Assembly (NCBI RefSeq): GCF_004920405.1
Contig: NZ_RFLV01000001.1
Coordinates: forward strand, 2,108,001 to 2,172,000
Reading direction: 5' to 3'
From: Pseudomonas leptonychotis
GTDB lineage: Bacteria; Pseudomonadota; Gammaproteobacteria; Pseudomonadales; Pseudomonadaceae
DNA length: 64,000 bases
The notes below the pieces were generated by a model, which was given only the letters and a program-made list of their open reading frames with translations, was not told where the DNA came from and did no database searches. Positions 56,054 to 64,000 of the stretch are shown piece after piece (within the stretch, counting starts at the first letter, position 1; each line of letters opens with the position of its first letter). The position numbers and the translations under genes were made by a program.

Positions 56054-58015
56054 ATGTTGAACACCCTGCTCCCTATTCTGCTGTTCGCTGCCCTGGCCCT
56101 TGCGGTCATCGGCGCGGGCAAGCGCTTTCTGATGTGGCGTCGCGGTCGGCCGGCTCAGGTTGACTGGTTGGGCGGTCTGCTGGCCATGCCGCGGCGCTAT
56201 ATGGTCGACCTGCACCATGTGGTCGCCCGTGACAAATACATCGCCAACACCCACGTGGCCACGGCCGGTGGTTTTGTGTTGGCCGCCGTATTGGCGATTC
56301 TGGTACACGGTTTTGGCTTGCACAGCCGTCTGCTCGGCTTTGCCTTGTTGGCGGCCACTGCGCTGATGTTTGTCGGCGCGCTGTTTGTCGCCAAGCGCCG
56401 GCTCGACCCGCCATCACGGCTGTCGAAAGGCCCGTGGATGCGCCTGCCGAAAAGCCTGCTGATGTTCGCCGCCAGCTTCTTTATCGCCACCTTGCCGGTC
56501 GCCGGGATTGTCTCGGCGGACTCTGGTGGCTGGGTCTTGGCCCTGCTGCTGAGCGTGGGCGTGGCCTGGGGCGTGTCCGAGCTGTTCTTCGGCATGACCT
56601 GGGGCGGGCCGATGAAGCACGCCTTTGCCGGTGCCCTGCACCTGGCCTGGCACCGTCGCGCCGAACGTTTCGCGGGCGGTCGCTCCACCGGGTTGAAAGC
56701 CCTGGATCTGGATAACCGCAACGCCCCGCTGGGGGTGGAAAAGCCCACAGACTTCACCTGGAACCAACTGCTCGGCTTCGATGCCTGCGTGCAGTGCGGT
56801 AAGTGCGAGGCGGCGTGCCCGGCCTACGCTGCCGGTCAGCCACTGAACCCGAAGAAGCTGATTCAGGACATGGTCGTCGGTCTGGCGGGCGGTACTGACG
56901 CCAAGTTTGCTGGCTCTCCCTATCCGGGTAAGCCTATTGGCGAGCACAGCGGCGGCCCGCACCTGCCAATCGTCAACCTTAATGGCAAGGCCCTGGTCGA
57001 TGCCGAGACGCTGTGGTCATGCACCACCTGCCGCGCCTGCGTCGAGGAGTGCCCGATGATGATTGAGCATGTCGATGCCATCGTCGACATGCGCCGCCAC
57101 CTGACCTTGGAAAAAGGTGCGACGCCGAACAAGGGCGCCGAAGTGCTGGATAACCTCATCGCCACCGACAACCCCGGCGGTTTTGCCCCGGGCGGGCGCT
57201 TGAACTGGGCGGCGGACCTGAACTTGGCGCTGATGAGCGATAAACAGTCGGTTGAGGTGCTGTTCTGGGTCGGCGACGGTGCCTTTGATATGCGCAACCA
57301 GCGCACCTTGCGTGCGTTCGTCAAAGTGCTCAAGGCCGCTAATGTCGACTTCGCCGTGCTCGGCCTGGAAGAACGCGACAGTGGTGATGTGGCCCGCCGC
57401 TTAGGCGATGAGGCGACTTTCCAGCTGCTGGCCAAACGCAACATTGCCACCCTGGCCCAGTACCAGTTCCGCACCATCGTCACCTGCGACCCGCACAGCT
57501 TTCATGTGCTGAAAAATGAATACGGCGAGCTGGGCGGCCACTACCAGGTGCTGCACCACAGCACCTACATGGAGCAGCTGATAAGCGCACAAAAGCTCAC
57601 GCTTGGCAGACACAAAGGCGGCAGCGTGACCTATCACGACCCGTGCTACCTGGGGCGCTACAACGGCGAGTACGAAGCGCCGCGCGCGGTGCTCAAGGCC
57701 ATCGGTATCGAGGTCCGGGAGATGGAACGCTCGGCATTCCGCTCGCGCTGCTGTGGTGGCGGCGGTGGTGCACCGATTACCGATATTCCCGGCAAGCAGC
57801 GGATTCCCGATATGCGCATGGCCGATATCAAGGAAACCGCCGCTGAAGTGGTGGCCGTGGGTTGCCCGCAATGCACCGCCATGCTCGAAGGCGTGGTCGG
57901 CCAACGGCCAGAGGTTAAAGACATCGCCGAGCTGGTGGCCGATGTATTGATCGAAGGCGTGGTTGAGGCTAAGCCTCCGGTGCCGGCAAAGCCTGAGCTG
58001 GCGGAGGTGCACTGA
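56054..58015 (+). CDS. dgcB: dimethylglycine demethylase subunit DgcB (Fe-S, membrane)
   Basis: 653 residues from MLNTLLPILLFAALALAVIG; an ATG three codons earlier is too near the GAGG, and the longer frame runs through the repeat. Membrane helices at ~4-20, 70-110 and 145-185, then two [4Fe-4S] motifs CVQCGKCEAACP (~246) and CTTCRACVEECP (~335), and two CCG-type cysteine regions (YHDPCYLGRY; RCCGGGGGAP). Takes electrons from DgcA/ETF to the membrane. Confidence 0.92.
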   Translation: MLNTLLPILLFAALALAVIGAGKRFLMWRRGRPAQVDWLGGLLAMPRRYMVDLHHVVARDKYIANTHVATAGGFVLAAVLAILVHGFGLHSRLLGFALLAATALMFVGALFVAKRRLDPPSRLSKGPWMRLPKSLLMFAASFFIATLPVAGIVSADSGGWVLALLLSVGVAWGVSELFFGMTWGGPMKHAFAGALHLAWHRRAERFAGGRSTGLKALDLDNRNAPLGVEKPTDFTWNQLLGFDACVQCGKCEAACPAYAAGQPLNPKKLIQDMVVGLAGGTDAKFAGSPYPGKPIGEHSGGPHLPIVNLNGKALVDAETLWSCTTCRACVEECPMMIEHVDAIVDMRRHLTLEKGATPNKGAEVLDNLIATDNPGGFAPGGRLNWAADLNLALMSDKQSVEVLFWVGDGAFDMRNQRTLRAFVKVLKAANVDFAVLGLEERDSGDVARRLGDEATFQLLAKRNIATLAQYQFRTIVTCDPHSFHVLKNEYGELGGHYQVLHHSTYMEQLISAQKLTLGRHKGGSVTYHDPCYLGRYNGEYEAPRAVLKAIGIEVREMERSAFRSRCCGGGGGAPITDIPGKQRIPDMRMADIKETAAEVVAVGCPQCTAMLEGVVGQRPEVKDIAELVADVLIEGVVEAKPPVPAKPELAEVH

Positions 58016-58050
58016 TGTCGACGCATATCATGAACAAGCCGCAATTCCTC

Positions 58051-58150
58051 GTGGGAGGGGCTTTCGGCTCTGGCATCCTGCTTCGCTCTACCTCCTGCAT
58101 CCATGCAGTCGTAGCCGCGACAGTCCATATCGCGGCTAAAGCCCCTCCCA
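58051..58150. repeat. composite GTGGGAG element between dgcB and etfA
   Basis: 100 bp. Left ~70 bp (GTGGGAGGGGCTTTCGGCTC ... GCAGTCGTAGCCGCGAC) is an inverted copy of the core at 48760-48826; right end GCGGCTAAAGCCCCTCCCA is the usual REPIN arm. Confidence 0.75.
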
Positions 58151-58181
58151 TAGAGATCGCCAGAGCTACGGAGGCCCGTCC

Positions 58182-59405
58182 ATGAGCGACCTGATTCGCC
58201 GCGATCCACGCGCTGAGTGGATTGCCCGTAATCGCCTGCACCCGCTGCATGCCGCAGCGCAGCCAGCGGCCGTGAGCTGGATGGGGCCTAACGGCGTGAT
58301 TCGCAAGAACCCACACGGCGTCGGCTTTATCGGCCCCAACGGGCTCAAGCGTATCGACCGTTCCGGTGGTCAGCAGGGCGGCAGCCAGAAACGCAGCGCC
58401 GTCAGCGCCGTGGTGCAATTGCCGCTGCATGTGATCGAGCAGCCTGCCTTTCATATCGTGGTGGTGCCGGACATGGTCGGCGGCCGCCTCAGTGCCCATG
58501 ACAAAGACCTGCTTGGCCTCGCCCATAAACTCGCCGGCAGCGACGGCGCGGTGGTCGCTGTGATATTTGGCGAGCACAAAGAAAACGCCTTGGACTGCAA
58601 CGGCGTGGACCGCCTGCTGCAGTTCGAGGCTGACGATTTCAGCGGCTATGCCCCGGAAGCGCGCGTACTGGCGCTGGCGTCGCTGGAACGGCAACTCGCG
58701 CCGCGTCATTGGTTGCTGCCTGACAGCCGCACCGGTGGCGGTGAGCTGGGTCGGCGTTTGGCGGCCAAGCTGGGCGTGCGCCCGGCGACGCGGGTCTGGC
58801 AAGTGGCCGATGGCATCAGCAGCGGGCGTGCTGGCGCCGGCCGTGAAGATTTAGTGCAACAAGCACCGCGCGTGGTGCTGGCCGCCGTCGAGTGCGCCGA
58901 ACCGGTCAGCGAGACGCGTCATGAAGTGCGTGCGCTAGCCCTCAATGAAGCGCTGGTCAGGCACATACCGCGGATTCAAGACCTCGGCGCGGTGGCAGTC
59001 GACCCGGCGCAGATTCCCATGGCCGAAGCGGAGTTCATTCTCTCCGGCGGTAACGGGGTCAAGGACTGGGCGCTGTTTCATCAGGCCGCTGCGGCGCTGG
59101 GGGCGACCGAAGGCGCTTCACGCGTCGCGGTGGACGATGGCTATATGGGCCGCGAACGTCAGGTCGGCGCATCCGGCATCTGGGTCACCGCGCGGGTGTA
59201 TGTGGCAGTGGGTATTTCCGGCGCCATCCAGCATCTGCAAGGGATTGGCGCTTGCGACAAGGTGGTGGCGATCAACCTCGACCCGACCTGCGACATGATC
59301 AAGCGCGCCGACCTGTCGGTGATTGGCGAGTCTGCCGCGATCCTGCAGGCGTTGATCGAGCGGGTGGCTGCCCACCGACAAGGAGCAGAGCGCGATGCAG
59401 CATAG
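58182..59405 (+). CDS. etfA: electron transfer flavoprotein alpha subunit of the dgc system
   Basis: 407 residues, about 90 longer than typical EtfA because of an N-terminal tract (RRDPRAEWIARNRLHPLHAA... to ~residue 75). The C-terminal FAD domain is standard: GASRVAVDDGYMGRERQVGASG (~310) and AVGISGAIQHLQGIGACDKVVAIN (~345). Accepts electrons from DgcAB. Directly before etfB. Confidence 0.9.
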   Translation: MSDLIRRDPRAEWIARNRLHPLHAAAQPAAVSWMGPNGVIRKNPHGVGFIGPNGLKRIDRSGGQQGGSQKRSAVSAVVQLPLHVIEQPAFHIVVVPDMVGGRLSAHDKDLLGLAHKLAGSDGAVVAVIFGEHKENALDCNGVDRLLQFEADDFSGYAPEARVLALASLERQLAPRHWLLPDSRTGGGELGRRLAAKLGVRPATRVWQVADGISSGRAGAGREDLVQQAPRVVLAAVECAEPVSETRHEVRALALNEALVRHIPRIQDLGAVAVDPAQIPMAEAEFILSGGNGVKDWALFHQAAAALGATEGASRVAVDDGYMGRERQVGASGIWVTARVYVAVGISGAIQHLQGIGACDKVVAINLDPTCDMIKRADLSVIGESAAILQALIERVAAHRQGAERDAA

Positions 59406-59408
59406 ATA

Positions 59409-59490
59409 CGTAGGGTGGATGTCGCTTCACCCATCCACCGGGCAAGACCGCACATTGATGGTGGAAGAAAACAGCGTCTTCCACCCTACG
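59409..59490. repeat. GTAGGGTGGAT...CCACCCTAC repeat between etfA and etfB
   Basis: 82 bp copy of the 4780 family with inner CATCCACCGG and GGTGGAAGAA / CTTCCACC arms. Confidence 0.8.
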
Positions 59491-59500
59491 GAGCTGCGCC

Positions 59501-60274
59501 ATGACTGATTTGCAGGTAATTACGCTGGTTTCCGTGGGCGCCCACCCGCTGTCGGGGCGGCCACGCCGCGCCGAGCAGGACGCCCGTGCGGTCGAGCTGG
59601 GTTTGCACTTGGCCGGTGAGCGTTTGCAGGTGCTGCATGCGGGTGATCCGCAGCAGGAGGCGCTGCGGGCTTATCTGGGGATGGGCCTTGATCAGATCAA
59701 GATTCTTGAGCAACCGGCGCACAGCGATGCGCTGCCAGTGCTGGCCGACTACCTGGCCGATTCCAGCGCGCAGCTGGTACTGACCGGCAGCCAGGCGGAA
59801 ACCGGTGAGGGTTCGGGCATGCTGCCTTTCCTCTTGGCGGAACAGCTTGGCTGGCCGCTGGTGGTGGGACTGGCTGCGGTGGAGCAGGTCAGCGATGGTG
59901 TGGCTCAGGTGCTGCAGGCGCTGCCCCGTGGTCAGCGTCGGCGTTTGCAGGTGCGCCTGCCTTTTGTTGCCAGTGTTGATAACGCCGCACCCACCGCGCG
60001 GCAGAGTGCCTTCGGTCCTGCCCGCCGTGGTTTATTGACCGCCGAGGAGGTGGAGCTGGTCGCTGACCCGTTGTTTGCCAGCGCGCAACTGCAACCGGCT
60101 AAACCACGGCCCAAACGGCTCAAGGTGATCAAGGCGAAAACCGGCGCGGAACGCATGAAAGCCGCCACGGCCAAAGCCAGTGGCGGGGGGGGGCAGGTAC
60201 TCAAGGATGTCTCGCCAGAGGCCGGCGCCGAGGCTATCTTCAAGCTACTACTGGAAGAAGGCGTGCTGCGCTAA
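59501..60274 (+). CDS. etfB: electron transfer flavoprotein beta subunit of the dgc system
   Basis: 257 residues, EtfB adenylate-type fold: GVGAHPLSGRPRRAEQDARAVEL (~7), TGSQAETGEGSGMLPFLLAEQLGWPLV (~95) and LPFVASVDNAAPTARQS. Diverged from housekeeping EtfB but partner of the gene upstream. Its C-terminus has a Lys/Gly-rich stretch ending AIFKLLLEEGVLR. Confidence 0.88.
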   Translation: MTDLQVITLVSVGAHPLSGRPRRAEQDARAVELGLHLAGERLQVLHAGDPQQEALRAYLGMGLDQIKILEQPAHSDALPVLADYLADSSAQLVLTGSQAETGEGSGMLPFLLAEQLGWPLVVGLAAVEQVSDGVAQVLQALPRGQRRRLQVRLPFVASVDNAAPTARQSAFGPARRGLLTAEEVELVADPLFASAQLQPAKPRPKRLKVIKAKTGAERMKAATAKASGGGGQVLKDVSPEAGAEAIFKLLLEEGVLR

Positions 60275-60283
60275 GTCGATGCT

Positions 60284-60359
60284 GTGGGAGGTGCCGGGCG
60301 GCGATCTGCTTTAGCCGCGACAACTGTGGTTTAAAGCTCGCCGCTAAAGCGCCTCCCAC
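60284..60359. repeat. REPIN-like palindrome after etfB
   Basis: 76 bp: GTGGGAGGTGCCGGGCGGCG ... GCCGCTAAAGCGCCTCCCAC; variant arms like 51924. Confidence 0.75.
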
Positions 60360-60459
60360 GGTTTATGTTCCAGTTCGTAGGATGGGTTGAGCGTCGCGAT
60401 ACCCATGCGCCGCCCGAGTTGAGAGCCCATTTATCGCCGCACCATTAGAGGATTTGATC

Positions 60460-60720
60460 ATGATGCATGCCGACTTGATTGATCAGGAAGATCTACGTGA
60501 ACGCCTGGTGGCGCTGGGGCTGTCGATTCCGCCTGGGGTGACGGCCGAGCAAGCCTGCGAACATGCCGTCAGCGGCCTCAGCCCGGAGCGGGCGGTGGCG
60601 CTGAAGCGTTTGGTCGAGGAATTGCTCGGTGGCAGCGCGACGGTGCTGCCTAATGTGCGCGAGGCCATCTCGCGCACGCTGTTACCGGCGCTCGTCCCAC
60701 GACAGAGCCCGCCAGGCTAA
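60460..60720 (+). CDS. small protein of the dgc region, function unknown
   Basis: 86-87 residues from the first ATG after AGAGGA (a TTG lies two codons upstream). Predicted alpha-helical and acidic: DLIDQEDLRERLVALGLSIPPGVTAEQACEHAV, ending VPRQSPPG. No membrane helix or signal. Co-directional with etfB and probably the last dgc-operon gene; convergent with ltaE. Confidence 0.65.
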   Translation: MMHADLIDQEDLRERLVALGLSIPPGVTAEQACEHAVSGLSPERAVALKRLVEELLGGSATVLPNVREAISRTLLPALVPRQSPPG

Positions 60721-60729
60721 GCCCAGCGG

Positions 60730-61776
60730 CTAGTGCGTGCTTGCCATGGCCTTACGAATATCCGCTGCCAGCTGGCGCACGCGCGCTTCATCGGTGTCCC
60801 ACGAGCACATAAAGCGTGCGCCGCCGGCGCCGATAAAGGTGTAGAAACGCCAGCCCTGGCCACGCAGGATTTCCAGCGCCGGCTCCGACATCTGCAGGAA
60901 CACGCCGTTGGCCTCGACCGGGAACATCAGGTTGACCCCGGGAATATCGCTGACTAAGCCTGCAAGCAAGTGCGCGCAGTGGTTGGCGTGCTGGGCATAT
61001 TTTAGCCACACATCGTTCTGCAAGATGCCGACCCAGGGTGCCGACAGGTAGCGCATCTTCGAGGCCAGCTGACCGGCCTGCTTGCAGCGGTAGTCGAAGT
61101 CCTCGGCAAGGTCCTTGTTAAAAAACAGGATCGCTTCACCGACTGCCATGCCGTTCTTGGTGCCGCCAAAACACAGCACATCGACACCGGCTTTCCAGGT
61201 CAGCTCGGCTGGGCTGCAGCCGAGAAAGGCGCAAGCGTTGGAAAAGCGCGCGCCGTCCATGTGCAGGTGCAGGCCCAGTTCGCGGCATACCGCGCTGATC
61301 GCGCGGACCTCATCGGGCGTGTAGGCGGTGCCGACCTCAGTGGCTTGGGTGATGGTGACCACGCGGGGTTTCGGGAAGTGGATGTCCTGGCGTTTGAGGG
61401 CCAGTTCGCGGATCGCTTCGGGGGTCAGTTTGCCGTTCTCGGTCTTGGCCAACAGTAGTTTGGAGCCGTTGGAGAAGAACTCCGGCGCGCCACATTCGTC
61501 GGTTTCGACGTGGGCGGTCTCCGAGCAGATCACGCTGTGGTAGCTCTGGCACAGCGCGGCAAGCGCCAGGGAGTTGGCCGCCGTGCCATTGAAGGCGAAA
61601 AACACCTCGCAATCGGTTTCAAACAGCCGGCGGAAATGATCGGCGGCGCGTGCCGTCCACTCGTCGTCGCCGTAGGCGCGCTGGTGCCCTTGGTTGGCCT
61701 CTGCCATTGCTGCCCAGGCCTCAGGACAGATGCCGGAGTAGTTGTCGCTGGCGAACTGTTGCGAGAGATCGGGCAT
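60730..61776 (-). CDS. ltaE: low-specificity L-threonine aldolase
   Basis: 348 residues, PLP fold type I. HMDGARFSNACAFLGCS (~168), PLP Lys in LCFGGTKNGMAVGEA (~205) and AHVETDECGAPEFFS. Cleaves threonine/allo-threonine to glycine and acetaldehyde. Divergent from glyA; both supply or use glycine. Matches PA5413 position in P. aeruginosa. Confidence 0.93.
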   Translation of the reverse strand: MPDLSQQFASDNYSGICPEAWAAMAEANQGHQRAYGDDEWTARAADHFRRLFETDCEVFFAFNGTAANSLALAALCQSYHSVICSETAHVETDECGAPEFFSNGSKLLLAKTENGKLTPEAIRELALKRQDIHFPKPRVVTITQATEVGTAYTPDEVRAISAVCRELGLHLHMDGARFSNACAFLGCSPAELTWKAGVDVLCFGGTKNGMAVGEAILFFNKDLAEDFDYRCKQAGQLASKMRYLSAPWVGILQNDVWLKYAQHANHCAHLLAGLVSDIPGVNLMFPVEANGVFLQMSEPALEILRGQGWRFYTFIGAGGARFMCSWDTDEARVRQLAADIRKAMASTH

Positions 61777-61922
61777 GTGGCGCTCCTTGTTTAGAACCGA
61801 CGGATTGAGCTGTTTGGGATGCTTTTACTCTACCCGCAGTCACCTGAGTTTACAGATGCCTGGGCGACATCCTCGGCCGTACAGGCGAACCCATTGGCCG
61901 GGTAGCCAGAGCGGTTATGCAA

Positions 61923-61949
61923 TTGCGACCTCGGCATGTCGCAAACGCA
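61923..61949. promoter_or_regulatory. candidate GbdR site upstream of glyA
   Basis: TTGCGACCTCGGCATGTCGC then AAACGCA; also a dyad TTGCGAC ... GTCGCAA. Same TGCGAC-N8-TG-N-CGC spacing as at 52012. About 190 bp before glyA. Confidence 0.5.
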
Positions 61950-62017
61950 ATCTCCCGTGGCGTGCATAGGCATCTGACCGATCAGGGCGAGTCATACCAT
62001 CGGCTCCACAAGGGTTG

Positions 62018-62085
62018 AACAGGCCGTTGAAAACCTAGGCGATGTCGCCGTATCGGCAACCTAGATAGTTTTTCAATGACCTGTT
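62018..62085. repeat. nested palindrome in the glyA leader
   Basis: Outer arms AACAGGCCGTTGAAAA / TTTTTCAATGACCTGTT (14 of 16 paired), inner arms CTAGG...GCCG / CGGC..CCTAG. Could be a repeat element or a leader RNA structure, 50 bp upstream of glyA. Confidence 0.65.
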
Positions 62086-62136
62086 GCCCGCTTCCGACAC
62101 CGATGCGCCGTACCAAGGCGCCGCAGGAGATCAGCG

Positions 62137-63390
62137 ATGTTCAGCAAGAATGACCAGATTCAAGGCTATGACGACGAACTGCTCAGCGCCATCAACGCCG
62201 AGGAAAGCCGTCAGGAGCACCACATTGAGCTGATCGCCTCGGAAAACTACACCAGCCAGCGGGTGATGGAGGCCCAGGGCAGTGGCCTGACCAACAAGTA
62301 CGCCGAAGGTTATCCGGGCAAGCGTTACTACGGCGGTTGCGAGCACGTTGATGTGGTTGAGCAGCTGGCCATCGACCGGGCCAAGCAATTGTTCGGTGCC
62401 GACTTCGCCAACGTCCAGCCGCACTCGGGCTCGTCCGCCAACAGCGCGGTGTACCTGGCGCTGATCAATGCCGGCGATACCATCTTGGGCATGAGCTTGG
62501 CTCACGGTGGTCACCTCACCCACGGCGCCAAGGTGTCGTCCTCGGGCAAGCTCTACAATGCCGTGCAGTACGGCATCGACACCGCTACCGGGCTGATCGA
62601 TTACGACGAGGTCGAGCGCCTGGCTGTCGAGTGCCTGCCGAAGATGATTGTGGCCGGGTTCTCCGCCTACTCGAAAACCCTGGATTTTCCGCGTTTTCGC
62701 GCCATCGCCGACAAGGTCGGGGCGCTGCTGTTTGTCGACATGGCCCACGTTGCCGGTCTGGTGGCGGCTGGTCTGTACCCCAACCCGATTCCGTTCGCCG
62801 ATGTGGTCACTACCACCACTCACAAGACCCTGCGCGGCCCACGTGGCGGGTTGATTCTGGCCAAGGCCAACCCGGAGATCGAGAAGAAGCTCAACTCGGC
62901 GGTATTCCCCGGTGCTCAGGGCGGCCCGTTGATGCACGTGATCGCCGCCAAAGCGGTGTGCTTCAAAGAGGCCATGGAGCCAGGCTTCAAAACCTATCAG
63001 CAGCAGGTGATTAACAACGCCCAGGCCATGGCCAAGGTGTTTATCGAACGCGGCTATGACGTGGTCTCCGGCGGCACCGACAACCACCTGTTCCTGGTCA
63101 GCCTGATTCGTCAGGGCCTGACCGGTAAAGATGCCGACGCCGCCCTGGGCCGCGCCGGTATCACCGTCAACAAAAACGCCGTGCCGAATGACCCGCAATC
63201 GCCGTTCGTTACCTCCGGGCTGCGCATCGGCACACCGGCGATCACCACGCGCGGTTTCAAGGAAGCACAGAGCATCGAGCTGGCCGGTTGGATCTGCAAC
63301 ATCCTCGACCACCTCGGCGATGCCGATGTGGAAGCTCAGGTGGCGGCGCTGGCGGCAGGGCTGTGCGCCGATTACCCGGTTTATCGGTGA
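62137..63390 (+). CDS. glyA: serine hydroxymethyltransferase
   Basis: 417 residues. PLP Lys in [15 protein letters not shown] (~225), [18 protein letters not shown] and [14 protein letters not shown] [12 protein letters not shown] are intact. Interconverts glycine and serine with tetrahydrofolate, linking sarcosine-derived glycine and one-carbon units to SdaB. This is the sox-linked copy (glyA1 position), directly before soxB. Confidence 0.96.
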   Translation: MFSKNDQIQGYDDELLSAINAEESRQEHHIELIASENYTSQRVMEAQGSGLTNKYAEGYPGKRYYGGCEHVDVVEQLAIDRAKQLFGADFANVQPHSGSSANSAVYLALINAGDTILGMSLAHGGHLTHGAKVSSSGKLYNAVQYGIDTATGLIDYDEVERLAVECLPKMIVAGFSAYSKTLDFPRFRAIADKVGALLFVDMAHVAGLVAAGLYPNPIPFADVVTTTTHKTLRGPRGGLILAKANPEIEKKLNSAVFPGAQGGPLMHVIAAKAVCFKEAMEPGFKTYQQQVINNAQAMAKVFIERGYDVVSGGTDNHLFLVSLIRQGLTGKDADAALGRAGITVNKNAVPNDPQSPFVTSGLRIGTPAITTRGFKEAQSIELAGWICNILDHLGDADVEAQVAALAAGLCADYPVYR

Positions 63391-63392
63391 CT

Positions 63393-63510
63393 CGTAGGGT
63401 GGAAGGCGCTGTTTCCTTCCACCGCGTATCGGTGGATCGGTAAAGCGTGACCCACCCTACGGGCTTCCACTGCGTACCGGTGGATCGATAAAGCGCGACT
63501 CGCCCTACGG
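63393..63510. repeat. expanded GTAGGGTGGA...CCACCCTAC repeat
   Basis: 118 bp with one more GGTGGATCGRTAAAGCG unit than other copies (two direct copies at ~63431 and ~63480), suggesting internal duplication. Between glyA and soxB. Confidence 0.75.
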
Positions 63511-63539
63511 CTTGAACTACCCAGATTTAGGAGCATCCC

Positions 63540-64000
63540 ATGCAACGTTATTCCGGCTTCGGCCTGTTCAAGCACGCGTTCAGCCACCATGAGAATTGGC
63601 AGCGGATGTGGCGCAACCCAACGCCCAAGCCGGTGTACGACGTGGTCATAGTCGGCGGCGGCGGGCATGGTTTGGCCACGGCCTATTACCTGGCCAAAGA
63701 ATTTGGCGTGAAGAACGTCGCGGTGATCGAGAAGGGTTGGCTGGGCGGCGGTAATACTGCGCGCAACACCACCATCGTGCGTTCCAACTACCTGTGGGAT
63801 GAGTCGGCGCATTTGTATGAGCACGCGATGAAGCTGTGGGAAGGCCTGTCGCAGGACATCAACTACAACGTCATGTTTTCCCAGCGTGGCGTGTTCAACC
63901 TCGGCCACACCCTGCAGGACATGCGCGACATCGAACGGCGGGTCAGCGCCAACCGCCTCAACGGCATCGACGGCGAGGTGCTGAATGCCAAGCAGGTCGA
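63540..64000 (+). CDS. soxB: sarcosine oxidase beta subunit (partial)
   Basis: Starts [20 protein letters not shown] after AGGAG and runs off the right edge (about 153 codons visible). [25 protein letters not shown] (~31-55) is the FAD-binding motif and [15 protein letters not shown] is the soxB signature. Heterotetrameric sarcosine oxidase; produces glycine, formaldehyde and peroxide. Follows glyA, the standard glyA-soxBDAG order. Confidence 0.95.
   Translation, partial: MQRYSGFGLFKHAFSHHENWQRMWRNPTPKPVYDVVIVGGGGHGLATAYYLAKEFGVKNVAVIEKGWLGGGNTARNTTIVRSNYLWDESAHLYEHAMKLWEGLSQDINYNVMFSQRGVFNLGHTLQDMRDIERRVSANRLNGIDGEVLNAKQV

Larger units (their letters stand above)
61777..62136. other. divergent ltaE/glyA regulatory region
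   Basis: 360 bp without a gene; contains a candidate GbdR site (61923-61949) and a large palindrome (62018-62085). I saw no glycine-riboswitch core. Confidence 0.6.

Noticed and set aside
58021-58151. Repeat between dgcB and etfA read as a CRISPR or transposon end
   Set aside because: Palindromic REP-type arms without regularly spaced direct repeats, transposase or target duplication.
61777-62136. Glycine riboswitch upstream of glyA
   Set aside because: No recognisable conserved aptamer core; only a palindrome and a GbdR-like motif are visible.

Overview
The window reads as chromosomal DNA of a Pseudomonas species. The supports are gene order (ubiE-ubiJ-ubiB-hisI-hisE-tatABC-rsmE, the phaC1-phaZ-phaC2-phaD/phaI-phaF locus, hslVU, betIBA, and the gbd/gbc/dgc/sox glycine betaine catabolism region), high G+C coding bias, and REP-type palindromes typical of the genus. 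No rRNA or tRNA gene was recognised. The species cannot be fixed from this sequence alone.

Left part (1-29 kb), mostly housekeeping. A truncated hotdog dehydratase lies at the edge, followed by an ICMT-like methyltransferase, a lipoprotein, pip-dtd, and a DsbA-like isomerase/SDR pair divergent from an HxlR regulator with two near-identical palindromic operators. Next come rsmE, tatCBA, hisE/hisI and ubiB/J/E; a complete medium-chain polyhydroxyalkanoate locus; then hslUV with a SPOR protein and argS. betI-betB-betA (choline to glycine betaine), a DinB protein, a NIPSNAP protein and an exo/endonuclease-phosphatase follow.

Middle (29.8-39.3 kb), an accessory island. A frameshifted lipase-like gene and a two-gene unit are followed by a run of small, AT-richer minus-strand genes separated by attC-like sites. 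Several genes use the attC end itself as stop codon. This is a chromosomal integron cassette array with no recognisable intI in the window (a CALIN). Cargo includes a cupin, an ABM monooxygenase-like protein, MAPEG, HD-domain, DUF302, an alpha/beta hydrolase, membrane proteins, an Sbal_3080-type lipoprotein, and a larger block of SDR, AraC-MGMT and a broken SagB-type nitroreductase. Two further cassette genes are visibly decayed.

Right part (39.3-64 kb), an almost continuous quaternary-amine uptake and catabolism region: a betaine-binding protein, the choline ABC transporter cbcXWV, a second ChoX-like binding protein, sdaB, gbdR, gbcB/gbcA (betaine to dimethylglycine), an M19-like protein, a V4R-type protein, dgcA-dgcB-etfA-etfB (dimethylglycine to sarcosine), a small conserved-looking protein, ltaE divergent from glyA, and the start of soxB (sarcosine to glycine). 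Together with betIBA the window encodes the path choline -> betaine -> dimethylglycine -> sarcosine -> glycine -> serine -> pyruvate.

Main points for a second look. Four BetI-like operator sequences occur: two in betIBA, one upstream of gbdR and one inside the end of the second ChoX gene, where it overlaps a good sigma70 promoter. A shared TGCGAC-based motif precedes gbcA/gbcB, the dgc operon and glyA. A 29-residue membrane microprotein follows gbcA. DgcA lacks one Cys of the TMADH-type cluster motif. The M19-like protein lacks its first metal motif. REP-type palindromes sit in every large gap of the dgc operon.
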